NCBI GenBank assembly: GCA_941918925.1
Contig: OW799233.1
Coordinates: forward strand, 58,619,841 to 58,683,840
Length of the DNA: 64,000 nucleotides
DNA from: Phyto melanocephala
Taxonomy: Eukaryota; Arthropoda; Insecta; Diptera; Rhinophoridae
Direction of reading: 5' to 3'
In this document: positions 46,208 to 58,003 of the stretch, in pieces
Layout of the letters: each line of letters opens with the position of its first letter
How positions within the stretch are numbered: position 1 is the stretch's first letter
Translations under genes and position numbers: made by a program
Notes under the pieces: model-generated
Database searches by the model: none
Told to the model about the DNA's origin: nothing
The model's input: only the letters and a program-made list of their open reading frames with translations

Positions 46208-47950
46208 CAAGTAAGAGCACTATATTCGGCTGTGCCGAATCTTCGTAATTCTTTTGATCAACATAATCGTTCAAATTCGTCCACAATCGGGAGAATTTTA
46301 TAAAATATTTAAATTTCTGCAAAACAGGTCTGTATAAAATGTTAGAAAATCTGTGAATGCCTTCTTAGTTCGTTGAATGGGAAACACTGCTGTTTTTTGC
46401 GATAGTGTGGCAAAAGAGCAGTCAACCTCGACTCGTCATCATGCCCAACAATTGAGCATCAACATTGTCATTGAAAATTTGGACCATCAGATAGAGGAGT
46501 GGTGCCAAGGATAGGGGGGGGGGGGGGCATTTGGCAGATATTTTGTTAAATACATAATTGAACCATACAAATATTATCATTATAAAAAGAAATGATAATA
46601 ATTTCTTAAATAATTTGTGTTTTATTTAAAATCAACATCGACCCTTAAAATTTAACCACCCTTAATAACTTCGATATGATAGTAAAATGTTTTCGTTAAT
46701 TTAGTCTTTTAGTGAAAGTGGGCGTTAAATTACACGAATTAAAGACAAACCGTTATATGGGAGGTAGGCGTTAAAGTGGGCGTGTCACCTTGATTTTTTG
46801 GCACAACAATAACGTTGTTTAGAAGGATATACGTAGTAAATGTTATCATCATATCTCTAATTTTGGCGGTTTTATGAGCTTTTAAATTTCATTAACGGTA
46901 GATAACGTGAAAAGTGGGCGTAATAGTAGGCGTGTCAAAGTTGTTTTTGCTATGAGTACAACTTAGATGTTTCAATATAGTCATTTATTATTCCAAAATC
47001 TTTATTAATAGAGAAATTATATGAATTTTAGGTAAAACGTTATATGGGAGGTGGGCGTAAAAGTGGGCGTGACACCTTAATTTTTTGGCACAGATGTGAC
47101 ATTGCCCAGAGGGATAAACGTAGGAAATTTTATCATCATATCTCTAATTTTTGCGGTTTTATGAGCTTTTAAATTTCATTAACGGTAGATAACGTGAAAA
47201 GTGGGCGTAATAGTAGGCGTGTCAAAGTTGTTTTTGTTAATGAGTACAACTTAGGTATTTCAATATAGTTCTTTATTATTCCAAAATCTTTATTAATAGA
47301 AAAAATAATATGCGTTTTAGGTAAAACGTTATATGGGAGTTGGGCGTAAAAGTAGGCCTGGCACATTGATTTTCCGTTACAGAAAAGCCACTTACCCAAA
47401 AGCAAAGTGTTTAAAGGTAAAAGGCAAAGGTTTTAAATTTTAAATATACTGAAAAATACACTGCCGGTATAAATTTTCGTACATTTTTATCTATAACTCC
47501 TTTCCTAATGCATAGATGTAAGCAATTTTTGGGGAGAGATATTGTTTTGACTCGAGAAATATATATTCGAAGTTTCATGACTGTACGTTAATGCGTTTGG
47601 ACACAATTCCATTTTATTCGATGTCCGAAGGACACGGTTTTTTCGACCTACTCTTGCATTACGAGCTATAACTCACTTCCTAAAATTCCGATTTAGCCCA
47701 TTTTCAATACCAAACAAACCTTGTCTATAAGAAAGATTCTGGGAAAATTTGAGCGCCCAAGCTTTTTCGGTGCGACCTCTGTCGTGCTTTCAACAGACGG
47801 ACAGACGGACGGACATATCTAGATCGTCATCGAATCAAACCCTGATTCAGAATATATATACTTTATGGGGTCTAGAATGGATATTTCGATGTGTTACAAA
47901 CGGAATGACAGAATGAATATACCCCCACCATTTTTTTGGTGGCGGGTATA
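46208..47950 (-). mobile_element. INE-like element, shortened (copy A3)
   Basis: It has the CAAGTAAGAGC...ATTCGGCTGTGCCGAAT end and the GGTGGCGGGTATA end, but only about three internal GGGCGT repeats. Sequence jumps from the hairpin straight into the middle of the mariner passenger at about 46240, so one junction including the mariner left end is deleted. A G-run of 13 lies at about 46515. Confidence 0.8.
46240..46672 (+). mobile_element. Truncated Tc1/mariner passenger in copy A3
   Basis: It begins at CGTAATTCTTTTGATCAACA, inside the element, and ends at the TTTAACCACCC inverted end. Same order of remnants as in A2. Confidence 0.7.
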
Positions 47951-48029
47951 AAAATAAAAAAAAATGTCTGACATAAAGTTTAACAAAAACACTTACTTAC
48001 ATATTTTATAAAAGTATTTTGTGGTTTCC

Positions 48030-49550
48030 TGTTGCAGCAAATTTATTAAGCACAACTTCTGGATCAACTTTGATTTGGTTGTGAATATATAACATGGCTA
48101 ACCCGTTTAGCCTGTACTCTGTCTTGGTTGATCTCAGCCACATTTAAATGTGACGAAGAGTAGAAAATGATCTTTCGACAGTAGCATTACTTACTTCTTA
48201 AATTTCGATCAATATCTGCGTCACACATAATAAAAACATCTATCACATTTTCTGGAAGTTCTTGAAAGATCTTTCATTTCTGCTGCCAATGCAAAAGTTC
48301 AGCATCAAGTTTAGATTTTAGTAGTTTTTTATATGTTTCTTCCTGCTTAAGCAAAATCGTCTACAAGGAGTGGAATTAAATTGGTTAGGTCTAATGAATA
48401 ATGTTTAATGCTTTTTGGCAGAAGTTAGGTACGTTAAATAAATTTAAAACAACTTTTGAGAAAGTATTTTTAAGTCCTAGAGAACAGGGTATATATATTT
48501 TTGTCATTCCGTGTGAAATTTCTACAATTTTCATTTCCGACCCCATAAAGTATATATTTTCTGAAAGCTTATGAATAGGGGAGTCGATTAAGCTCTGTCA
48601 GTCTGTCCGTGTGTATGTTGAAATCAACTTTTGAAGCCCCTCGACATCGCTTGGACCCGGGTGAAGTATTAAAATATCAGAAATATTCGGGAGTAGATCG
48701 GTATTGAAAATCAGAAACATCGGTACTTAAACAACTGAGATATGAGCAAAAACCCACGACCACCTTGATTTTTTTTTTTCACAAAAACAACATTACAACA
48801 ACAACATACATACATACAAACGTGTATACTAGTTAGAGTAAACATGGCATCGAATCCCAGCTGAACCAAAAAAATTTTTTTTATTTTTTTGAATATTTTT
48901 TTTTAATTTTTTTTTTTAAATTTTTATTTTATTTTTTTATTGCATGACTACACGTTGTGAAGGGTATATAAGATTCGGAACGGCCGAATATAGCGCTCTT
49001 ACTTGTTAAATCTATGTCCTGTTTTTGTGGCATTACACTAAGCGGTTGTGTTAGAGTAAGTATATCATTTAGAATACATATATAATCCACACAAAAATTC
49101 GTATGTGCCTAATGAATTTCTTAGTAATCACGCTCTTGAAAATGTATCCGTGTCTTTCCACTTAGATATCTTTATCAGAGCTTTTATTATATTTTCTATA
49201 TTCACTTTAAATTGTAAAATGAAATCATGACGATTAACCCCTCTCGTTTCGCACAATGGTGACAATTTGGTTCCTAAATATTTTGCCAAAACCGTATTTC
49301 GCTTCTGATGATGACTTTTAAAAAATCTTGTCGTTTCTGCAACAAACGAAACAACTTTTTGTATAAGTGGCACCTTGTTGCTTTCAGAAATTGAATTGTT
49401 AAAAAAATAAATATATAAATAAGTAAATTTTGTTTTAACCATTTGGTACCATTTGTACAATTGTCATAAAACATTGGCAGGATCTTCCGAAGATGTACGC
49501 GATGTCGAAGATACAATTAATAGTAAGGTTGGTCCTGGAACTGCAACACG
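48030..49550 (-). pseudogene. hAT transposase (DUF4371/ZMYM1-like type), split by an INE element
   Basis: The minus strand reads a middle domain at 49460-49128 with LIQKVVSFVAETTRFFKSH, CETRGVNRHD and ISKWKDTDTFSR. After the inserted B3 element comes KLDAELLHWQQK and the C-terminal dimerisation region SNATVERSFSTLR...LNGLAMLYIH (about 48190-48060), ending GNHKIL. CETR.VxRHD and SNA.VERSFS.L are the hallmarks of this hAT subgroup. In-frame stops occur (after TLRHI and in the KLDAEL segment). The N-terminal zinc finger and the terminal inverted repeats were not identified. Confidence 0.8.
48488..49007 (+). mobile_element. INE-like element (copy B3) inside the hAT pseudogene
   Basis: It starts GGGTATATATATTTTTGTC, contains CCGTGTGTATGTTGAAATCA and the GCATCGAATCCCAGCTGA block, and ends with hairpin ATTCGGAACGGCCGAAT and CTTACTTGTT. 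It lacks the middle TACGTATTTCATATG region present in other B copies. Confidence 0.8.
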
Positions 49551-50090
49551 ATTATACTCTTTTACATACCACTAGTACTAGTACATTGTTCTAATGAAAT
49601 GTAACTAATTGAAACAATAGCCGGAAACTATAAATCATACAATACATAATAAAAAATGCTCATATTGCCAAAAATATACTTAAACACTTTCCGGCCACTA
49701 AAAGTTTTTTACTTACATGAATTTATTAGTTTTCACTACACTTACACCTGGCGATGTTGTGATAATGAAAAAATAAAGAAAATCGCACCAAAATATATAA
49801 TTATTTGTGTGCCAAAATTCTTTATTTAATTTTTCAATTTTTTTCTGCCACTGAAATTTGTCCACACCAACACATGAATTTACCTTGGCGATGTTCTGAA
49901 AAAATATTAATAAAGAAAGTAGCACAAAAATTTTAGTTATTTTATTTAATTTTCTTATTTTTCTTCGCCAATTTTTAACACAAAAATGAAAAAATGCCTA
50001 ACACCCTCAGAAATAGGAAGTAGCAATAGAAATATTTCAATTATTTGCTATCTATTTTCTAACATAGTTTTAATCGGTGATGCTTAATCG
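49551..50090. other. Unassigned AT-rich sequence
   Basis: No motif recognised. Possibly the upstream part of the hAT element. Confidence 0.35.
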
Positions 50091-50945
50091 GAATATCCTT
50101 ATATCTTATCGGAATGTCCTTCCAACATCGAAGAAAATATTTCCTGAGTTAATGAAATTTCTTTTCCTAAAAATGGTTAAAATCTATGCATTACGAAAGA
50201 AGTTATAGATCAAAATGTACGAAAATTTATACCGCACAGTGTATTTTTCGGTATATGTAAAATTTAAAACGTAATAAAACCTACAAAATTAGTTGTATAA
50301 TTTTGAAATTTCGCAAACATAGCTTTTTGATCAAAACAGTTGTTATAACGGAAAAATAAGGCGACACGCCCACTTTAAATCTTATCTCCCAAATAACGCT
50401 TTACCTTGACAAAAATTTTGGAAGAATAAAAAACTATATTGAAATATCTAAGTTTAATTATTACAATGACTCGCCTACTTTAACGTCCACTTTTCACTTA
50501 ATCTACTGTCAATGAAATTCAAAAGCTCATAAAACCGACAAAATTAAAGGTATGATGATGAAATTTCGTACATATAGCTTTTTAGTCAGTGTCATTGTTA
50601 TACCAGAAAATTAAGGTGACACGTCCACTTTAACGCGTGGGCGATTCTTTCCCTAAAAAGTGCTCAAATCTATACATAACGATCAAAATGTTACGATGTA
50701 CTTGTACCGCACAGTGTCTTTTTTGGTGTATTTAAAACGTAATAAAAATGGCAAGATATGATGTACGATTCTGCAACTTTACAAACATTGCTTTTTTGAT
50801 TAATGCATTTGTAATAACGGAAAATATCGTTACACGCCCACTTTTATTCCCACCTCCCAAACAACGATTTATCTCAAATTCATATAATTTCTTTATGGAC
50901 AAAGATTTTGGAGATTAAAGGACTCTATTTTAAAATATCTAATTT
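50091..50945 (+). mobile_element. INE-like fragment (copy A5), diverged
   Basis: It contains ATAGATCAAAATGTACGAAA, ACCGCACAGTGTATTTTTCGG and repeated ACACGCCCACTTTA and CTCATAAAACCG phrases of the A subtype, without either terminal structure. More diverged than A1-A4. Confidence 0.65.
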
Positions 50946-51507
50946 AAATTTGTTTGTATATTTCAAAAATCGTTTATATTGAAAAACATTTTTCCCGCCT
51001 TTTTTAACAAATTAGTTTTTCATTTTGTAATTGTTTTGAATTTTTTTTTTGTTTATATAATTTTTATATTTACCCTAAAAAAGCTACTCCTTGTTTGGTA
51101 GCGAAATATTAGTTATTAACAAAAAATTAGTTATAAAAAAAAACAAAAAGTGATCTCAAGCTTAAATAAAAATCAGAAATTATCAGCAATAAGAATGAAC
51201 AATAGCAATTACTGCAACAATTTCAAGGCAAATCGTGAAATAAGAAGAAACATCAATAGGTACAAAACTGTTAGGGATAAGTTGGTTAGTTAGGCATCAA
51301 TAACTTTTTTTAATCCGCTGCCGAAATACGGGTATAATTCCAAAATTTATTAAAAATTCCACAGATTTTTTTATTTATTTTTTCTTCTTGAAAAGCTTCT
51401 ATGCCATTCAAAATTACACATTCAAATTTTCTGGCAAGGCTCGATAATTTTGCGTTCCTTTTACTACGCAAGTCACTTGCGCAAGTTAGTTTTTTATTTT
51501 CTTTTAT
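50946..51507. other. Unassigned; short frame on the minus strand
   Basis: The minus-strand frame 51519-51310 (LRSKRNAKLSSLARKFECV) has a basic N-terminal part, but I do not recognise it. It ends close to an ACTTGCGCAAGT palindrome at about 51475. Confidence 0.3.
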
Positions 51508-52011
51508 TATACCCTTCACACAGTGAAAAAGGGTATATATAGGTCTGTCATTCCGTGTGAAATTTCTACAATTTTCATTTCCGACCCCATAAAGTATATA
51601 TTTTCTGAAAGCTTATGAATAGGGGAGTCGATTAAGCTCTGTCAGTCTGTCTGTGTGTATGATGAAGCCCCCCGACATCGCTTGGACCCGGGTGAGGTAT
51701 TAAAATATCAGAAATATTCGGGAGTAGATCGGTATTGAAAATCAGAAACATCGGTACATAAACAACTGAGATATGAGCAAAAAACCACGACCACCTCGAT
51801 TTTTCACAAAAACAACATTACAACAACAACATACATACATACAAACATGTATACTGCTTAGAATAAGCATGGCATCGAATCCCAGCTGAGCCAAAAACAA
51901 ATTTTTTTTATATATATTTTTTTAATTTTTTTTTTATTTTTTATTTAATATATTATTAATATTTTTATTATTATTTTTTTTATTTTTTGTTTGTTTTATA
52001 TTTATTATATA

Positions 52012-52823
52012 CTAGCCAAACCCGGCGCGCGCTGCTACGCCCCTTAATGAATCAAAATGCATTCTATTTTTATGGGCGTGGCATTGCCCAGTTTTCTAAT
52101 CACGAAATTGTAAAGCCATAACAGCTCAATATGTGTGCAAAGTTTCAGAAAAATCGGACCAGTGCAAGTACCTCAAAATTATTATTGTTTTTATGGGCGT
52201 AGCCCTGCCCACTTTTCTAATCACGAAATTGTAAAGTCATAACAGCTAAATTTGCGTGCAAAGTTTCAGAATAATCGGTCCAGTGCAAGTACCTCAAAAT
52301 GATACTTATTTTTTATGGGCGTGGCACTGCCCACTTTTCTAATCACGAAATTATTAAGTCATGACAGCTCAATATGTGTGCAAAGTTTCAGAAAAATCGG
52401 TCTGGTGCAAGTACCACAAGATTATAACCTTTTTTTATGGGCGTTGCCCTGCCCACTTTTGTAATCACGAAATTATATGGTTATGACAACTTAGTATGTG
52501 TGCGAAATTTCAGAAAAATCGGTCCAGTGCAAGTACCTCAAAATTAAAACTTTTTTAGGGGCGTGGCCCCGCCCACTTTTCTTATCACAAAATTATTTAG
52601 TCATGACAGCTCGATATGTGTGCAAAGTTTCAGAAAAATCGGTCAAGTACAAGTAGCTAAAACTGATAACTAATTTTTATGGGCGTGGCCCCGCCCACTT
52701 TTTTCCATCCATAAACACTCCCTGGTATGTGTACAACAACTTACCAAAGTTTGAGCCCGATCGGTTTTACAGTTTCGGAGTCTATAGCTAACACACACAC
52801 AGAGTTTCACTTTTATATATGTA
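52012..52823 (-). mobile_element. Tandem Helitron, unit 1
   Basis: Minus strand from TACATATATAAAAGTG at 52823 to CTAG at 52012 (followed by T), with the 3' palindromic AGCAGCGCGCGCCGGGTTTG. Five or six ~110-bp subrepeats each contain GGGCGTGGC...GCCCACTTTTCTAATCACG. Same family as 11433-12213. Confidence 0.85.
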
Positions 52824-53648
52824 CTAGAAAAGCCCGGCGCGCGTTGCTACGCCCCCTAATGATTAAAAATGTATTCTGATTTTAAATTGAATATCAAGTA
52901 CCAAAAGCTAAAAATTATAACTTTTTTTAATGGGCGTGGCACTGCCCACTTTTCTAATCACGAAATTGTAAAGTCATAACAGCTCAATATGTGTGCAAAG
53001 TTTCAGAAGAATCGGACCAGTCCAAGTACCTCAAAATTATAATTGTTTTTATGGGCGTGGCCCTGCCCACTTTTCTAATAACGAAATTGTAAAGTCATAA
53101 CAGCTCAATATGTGTGCAAAGTTTCAGAATAATCGGTCCAGTGCAAATACCTCAAAATAATATCTATTTTTTATGGGCGTGGCACTGCCCACTTTTCTAA
53201 TCACGAAATTATTAAGTCATGGCAGCTCGATATGTGAGCAAAGTTTCAAAAAAATCGGTCTGGTGCAAGTACCTCAAAATTATAACCTTTTTTTATGGGC
53301 GTGGCCCTGCCCACTTCTCTAATCATAAGATTATATGGTTATGACAGCTTAGTATGTGTGCAAAGTTTCAGAAAAATCGGTCCAGTGCAAGTACCTCAAA
53401 ATTAAAATTTTTTTAGTGGCGTGGCCCCGCCCACTTTTCTTATCACAAAATTATTTAGTCATGACAGCTCGATATGTGTGCAAAATTTCAGAAAAATCGT
53501 TCAAGTGCAAGTAGCTTAAACTGATAACTAATTTTTATGGGCGTAGCCCCGCCCACTTTTTTCCATCCATAAACACTCCCTGGTATGTGTACAACAACTT
53601 GCCAAAGTTTGAGTCCGATCGGTTTTACAGTTTCGGAGTCTATAGCTA

Positions 53649-53679
<31 letters not shown>

Positions 53680-53697
53680 TTCACTTTTATATACATA
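52824..53697 (-). mobile_element. Tandem Helitron, unit 2
   Basis: CTAG at 52824 directly abuts the 5' end of unit 1. The 5' end is TATGTATATAAAAGTG at 53697. Six subrepeats, with a (CA)n tract at 53649-53675. Confidence 0.85.
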
Positions 53698-54401
53698 CTA
53701 GCCAAACCCGGCGCGCGTTGATACGCCCCTTAATGAATCGAAATGCATTCTTAACTTTAAATGAATATCAAGTGCAAAAGCCTAAATATTATAATTTTTT
53801 TTATGGGCGTGGCCCTGCCCACTTTTCTAATCATGAAATTGTAAAGTCATAACAGTCCAATACGTTTGCAAAGTTTCAGAATAACCGGTCCAGTGCAAGT
53901 ACCTCAAAATGATACCTTTTTTTTATGGGCCTGGCACTGCCCACTTTTCTAATCACGAAATTATTTAGTCATGACAGCTCGATATGTATGCAAAGTTTCA
54001 GAAAAATCGGTCTGGTGGAAGTACCTCAAAATTATAACCTTTTTTTATGGGCGTGGCCCCGCCCACTTTTTTAATCACGAAATTTTAAGGTCATGACAGC
54101 TCAATATCTGTGCAAACTTTCAGAAAAATCGGTCAAGTGCAAGTACCTCAAAATTAAAACTTTTTTAGGGGCGTGGCCCCGCCCACTTTTCTTATCACGA
54201 AATTATTTAGTCATGACAGCTCGATATATGTGCAAAGTTTCAGAAAAATCGGTCAAATGCAAGTAGCTTAAAATGATAACTAATTTTTTATGGGCGTGGC
54301 CCCGCCCACTTTTTTCCACCCATAAACACTCCCTGGTATGTGAACAACAACTTACCAAAGTTTGAGCCCGATCGGTTTTACAGTTTCAGAGTCTATAGCT
54401 A

Positions 54402-54432
<31 letters not shown>

Positions 54433-54452
54433 TTCACTTTTATATATATAGA
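53698..54452 (-). mobile_element. Tandem Helitron, unit 3
   Basis: CTAG at 53698 abuts unit 2. The 5' end is the canonical TCTATATATATAAAAGTG at 54452. Five subrepeats, with a (CA)n tract at 54402-54428. Confidence 0.85.
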
Positions 54453-55267
54453 CTAGCCAAACCCGGCGCGCGTTGCTACGCCCCTTAATGAATTTGAAAT
54501 GCATTCTGAATTTTAATTGAATATCAAGTAATTTCAATAATTTTTTTTATGGGCGTGGCATTGCCCACTTTTTTAATCGCGAAATTGTAAAGTCATAACA
54601 GCTCAATATGTGTGCAAAGTTTCAGAAGAATCGGACCAGTGCAAGTACCTCAAAATTATAATTGTTTTTATGGGCGTGGCCCTGCCCACTTTTCTTTTCA
54701 CAAAATTGTAAAGTCATAATAGCTCAATATGTGTGCAAAGTTTCAGTATAATCGGTCCAGTGCAAGTACCTCAAAATGATACCTGTTTTTTATGGGCGTG
54801 GCACTGCCCACTTTTCTAATCACGAAATTATTCAGTCATGACAGCTCGATATGTGTGCAAAGTTTCAGAAAAATCGGTCAAGTGCAAGTAGCTAAAACTG
54901 ATAACTAATTTTTTATGGGCGTGGCCCCGCCCACTTTTTTAATCACGAAGTTATAAAGTCACGACAGCTTAATATGTGTGCAAAGTTTTAGAAAAATCGG
55001 TCCAGTGCTAGTACCTCAAAGTTAAAACTTTTTTAGGGGCGTGGCCCCGCCCACTTTTCTTATCACGAAATTATTTAGTCATGACAGCTCGATATGTGTG
55101 CAAAGTTTCAGAAAAATCGGTCAAGTGCAAGTAGCTAAAACTGATAACTAATTTTTTATGGGCGTGGCCCCGCCCACTTTTTTTCATCCATAAACACTCC
55201 CCGGTATGTGTACAACAACTTACCAAAGTTTGAGCCCGATCGGTTTTACAGTTTCAGAGTCTATAGC

Positions 55268-55318
<51 letters not shown>

Positions 55319-55338
55319 TTCACTTTTATATATATAGA
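54453..55338 (-). mobile_element. Tandem Helitron, unit 4
   Basis: CTAG at 54453 abuts unit 3. The 5' end is TCTATATATATAAAAGTG at 55338, preceded on the minus strand by A, so the four-unit block as a whole sits between A and T. The longest (CA)n tract, 55270-55314. Confidence 0.85.
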
Positions 55339-55590
55339 TATAGATATAGATATTTTAATTATTTAAAAAAAAATTTTTTTTTTAAATTTTTTTTTATTTT
55401 TTTAACATACATACGTAAGTTTATAATTTTACAATGGGATGTTTTTATATATGTATGTTTTTATATGTATGTACGTATTTCATATAGGATGAATGGTGGT
55501 ACAAACTACTGTTATTGCGTGACTACACGTTGTGATCTTGCTTTCACGTTCAGCAATTGACTTGCCCAAGTTTCGTTCTCTTCTACTTAT

Positions 55591-55975
55591 TATACTCTTC
55601 ACACAGTGAAAAAGGGTATATATAGGTTTGTCATTCCGTTTGAAATTTCTACAATTATCAATTATCTACACATACATAAAAACGTGGTATACTGGTTAGA
55701 GTGAGCCAAAAAAAATTTTTTATTTTATATATTATTCAAATTTTTATTGTTTTATTTTTAATTTTTCTTTTAATTTATTTTTTTTTAAACACATAAGTAA
55801 ACTAAATTTATAATATTACAATGGGATGTTTTTATATATGTATGTTTTTTATATATGTATATGTACGTATTTCATATCAGGTAAATGGTGATATAAACAA
55901 TTGTTGTTGCATGACTATACGTTGTGAAGGGTATATAAGATTCGGCATGGCCGAATATAGCATTCTTGTTTGTTT
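55591..55975 (+). mobile_element. INE-like element, internally deleted (copy B5)
   Basis: It begins TATACTCTTCACACAGTG and ends with the ATTCGGCATGGCCGAAT hairpin and TTCTTGTTTGTTT. The GACAGACGG-to-GAGATATGAGC section is missing. Confidence 0.8.
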
Positions 55976-56006
55976 TTATTTCTTTTTTGTTTTTGGTTTC
56001 TCAACA

Positions 56007-56066
56007 AAAACTTGCTCGTACTTGCCGAGTACAGGCAAGTGTGTACTCAAATATGAGCAAGTTTCT
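56007..56066. repeat. Inverted repeat of CTTGC words
   Basis: AAACTTGCTC (56008) pairs with GAGCAAGTTT (56054), with an inner CTTGC/GCAAG pair. CTTGC/GCAAG words also lie at 55550, 56110-56150 and 51475. Possibly the end of a transposon around the INE insertions. Confidence 0.45.
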
Positions 56067-56394
56067 TCCTCTTAACCCGACCTTACCCCTTTTGTCTATA
56101 AACACAAGAGTTGCGCAAGTCTCTTGCTCAAGTGACTTGCCTAGTCAGAAAGGGGTGCAACTCTACATATTCCCTTCAAACAATTTCTATCCAAAAAGAG
56201 ACTTAAAAGTTACGGCAGGAAGTTAAAAATCATCGAATTCGATATCATTTTCTTATCCAAATAGCGTCCCCGTTTGTGAAGAAACGTTCCACCTCTATAA
56301 TACTTTCTAGATGAGACTATTTAGTGACTTTCTTAGTGTCATATGTAGTACACTGCTTCGGTTACGAATTATTGTATTTTTATGATATAGCTTT

Positions 56395-56630
56395 GGTATC
56401 GTTTTCTTATCCAAAAAGTCTCCCATTTCGGAGCATTTTATAATATCGCTTTAGTATCGTTTTCTTATCCAAAAAGGTTCATATTTCGGTGCACTTTATA
56501 ATACCGCTTTAGTATCGTTTTCTTATCCAAAAAGTCTCTTATTTCGGTGCATTTTATAATATCGCTTTAGTATCGTTTTCTTATCGAAAAAGTTTGCCAT
56601 ATTGGTTCATTTTACAATATAATTCTTTAG
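56395..56630 (+). repeat. Tandem repeat, four units of 58 bp
   Basis: GTATCGTTTTCTTATCCAAA recurs at 56396, 56454, 56512 and 56570, with TTTCGGTGCATTTTATAATA between. A weaker unit lies at about 56240. Confidence 0.85.
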
Positions 56631-56799
56631 GGAAAAATAGTGCCTTTTAGTTCGAAATCTTAAGAAAACACAAATAAAACATCTTATCAAAAAGGTGCTA
56701 CCATTAAGAAAAAAATAAAACTTTTTATTTGTTTTATGTGAAATATGTGTAATTATTTGGAGCCTTGTGTCAAAGTTGATAGATTAGAAAAGGCATATA

Positions 56800-56882
56800 C
56801 GATGTGGGATTTTACCTATGTACATGATGGTGAAGGGTATTATCAGATTCGGCATGGCCGAATATAGCACTCTTACTTGTTT
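56800..56882 (+). mobile_element. INE-like 3' end only (copy B6)
   Basis: GTGAAGGGTAT, the ATTCGGCATGGCCGAAT hairpin and CTCTTACTTGT, without upstream element sequence that I can match. Confidence 0.6.
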
Positions 56883-57289
56883 TTAACTGGTTTTGTTCAC
56901 TTTTTTTAAACACTTTTTATATACACATTGTTAATTTATTTTTATAGTTATTTAATAAATGTTCATTTAAAATTTTGTACAAAATTTTCATTTAATTTTT
57001 AATATGCTATATATTAAAAATATTTCTTTTTAATATTCACTTTAATAATGACCACTTTTAACCTCCGAAGTCACATTAACGCCAAATAGCGTCTGATTTT
57101 TCTTTAATTTAACAGTTAATTGCATTAATTTGGTTTTTGCAAAAAATATTTAGTGCAAAAGTTAAGGGATCAAAGTTCAATAATAGTATAATTTGTTTTT
57201 GTATTTTTGAATTCACCAAAAACTAACATTTTAGGTACAGAAAACAGGTAATGTATATTTTTATAGTTTTATTATAGTGGGTTAGTAAC

Positions 57290-57525
57290 TAAAAAGTGAC
57301 TATTTCGATAGTTTAAATTACAAAAAAATTGATCAGAAGGAAGAGCAGAACACGAAACACGTATATTTTGTTTTTGCAAAATATTTTACTAATTAATAAG
57401 TAACTTATAATGCACAATAAAAGTATCATATTTATATCATTTTAGTATACTTTTTAAGTGACTTAATAGTCGCTATTTCGATAGTTTAAATTACAATGAA
57501 ATTGATCAGAAGGAAGAATAAAAAT
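57290..57525 (+). repeat. Direct repeat, 173 bp apart
   Basis: TATTTCGATAGTTTAAATTA at 57301 and 57474, each followed by ATTGATCAGAAGGAAGA. Two copies of a diverged ~173-bp unit. Confidence 0.7.
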
Positions 57526-57560
57526 CGAAATCAATGTAATTTGTTGTTGTGAAATTGGGC

Positions 57561-58003
57561 ACTATATACTAGTTGTGTCGAAGTAGTGACTATTAAGACA
57601 CAACTATCCAAAATTAAACTTCCATTTGCTGGCAGGGTTTTTATATATGTATGTATACACATATATATGAACAGGCATGTACATACACATATGCAATTGT
57701 TACGGTTGGCAACCAATTTTTTTATATAAGTTTCGATAAACGATCATAAATGAAAAGTATTGTCACCTCTCATGCCCTTACGTCTCCTCTTACAAATGTC
57801 ATCACCTCAGTTTACCGTTAGATTGTTTAACCAATAGCAGCACGACACATTTTAAACCGGTTTTGTAGAAAGAGGAATGAAAAAGAAAAAAAGATTCTGC
57901 AAGTGATGCATTGCAGCGATTTGCTGATTTTGTATAATTTGTATAAGGGCTCAGTAGGCAAGATCACCTACTGGCAACTCCGCGGTTGAAAAAGGAAAGA
58001 AAA
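57561..58003. other. Unassigned sequence
   Basis: A moderately GC-richer stretch at 57770-57990 lies next to INE copy A4. No frame or motif recognised. Confidence 0.35.

Larger units (their letters stand above)
51508..55534 (+). mobile_element. INE-like element (copy B4) interrupted by four tandem Helitrons
   Basis: The 5' half 51508-52011 is a standard B copy (TATACCCTTCACACAGTG to the A/T-rich middle). The 3' half resumes at 55339 with the A/T-rich tract and TACGTATTTCATATAGGATG, and stops at CACGTTGTGA without the hairpin. The intervening 3.3 kb are Helitrons. Confidence 0.8.

Noticed and set aside
53488..54537. Frames with VCVCVCVLAIDSE
   Set aside because: They translate the (CA)n tract and adjoining Helitron end, repeated in each tandem unit.
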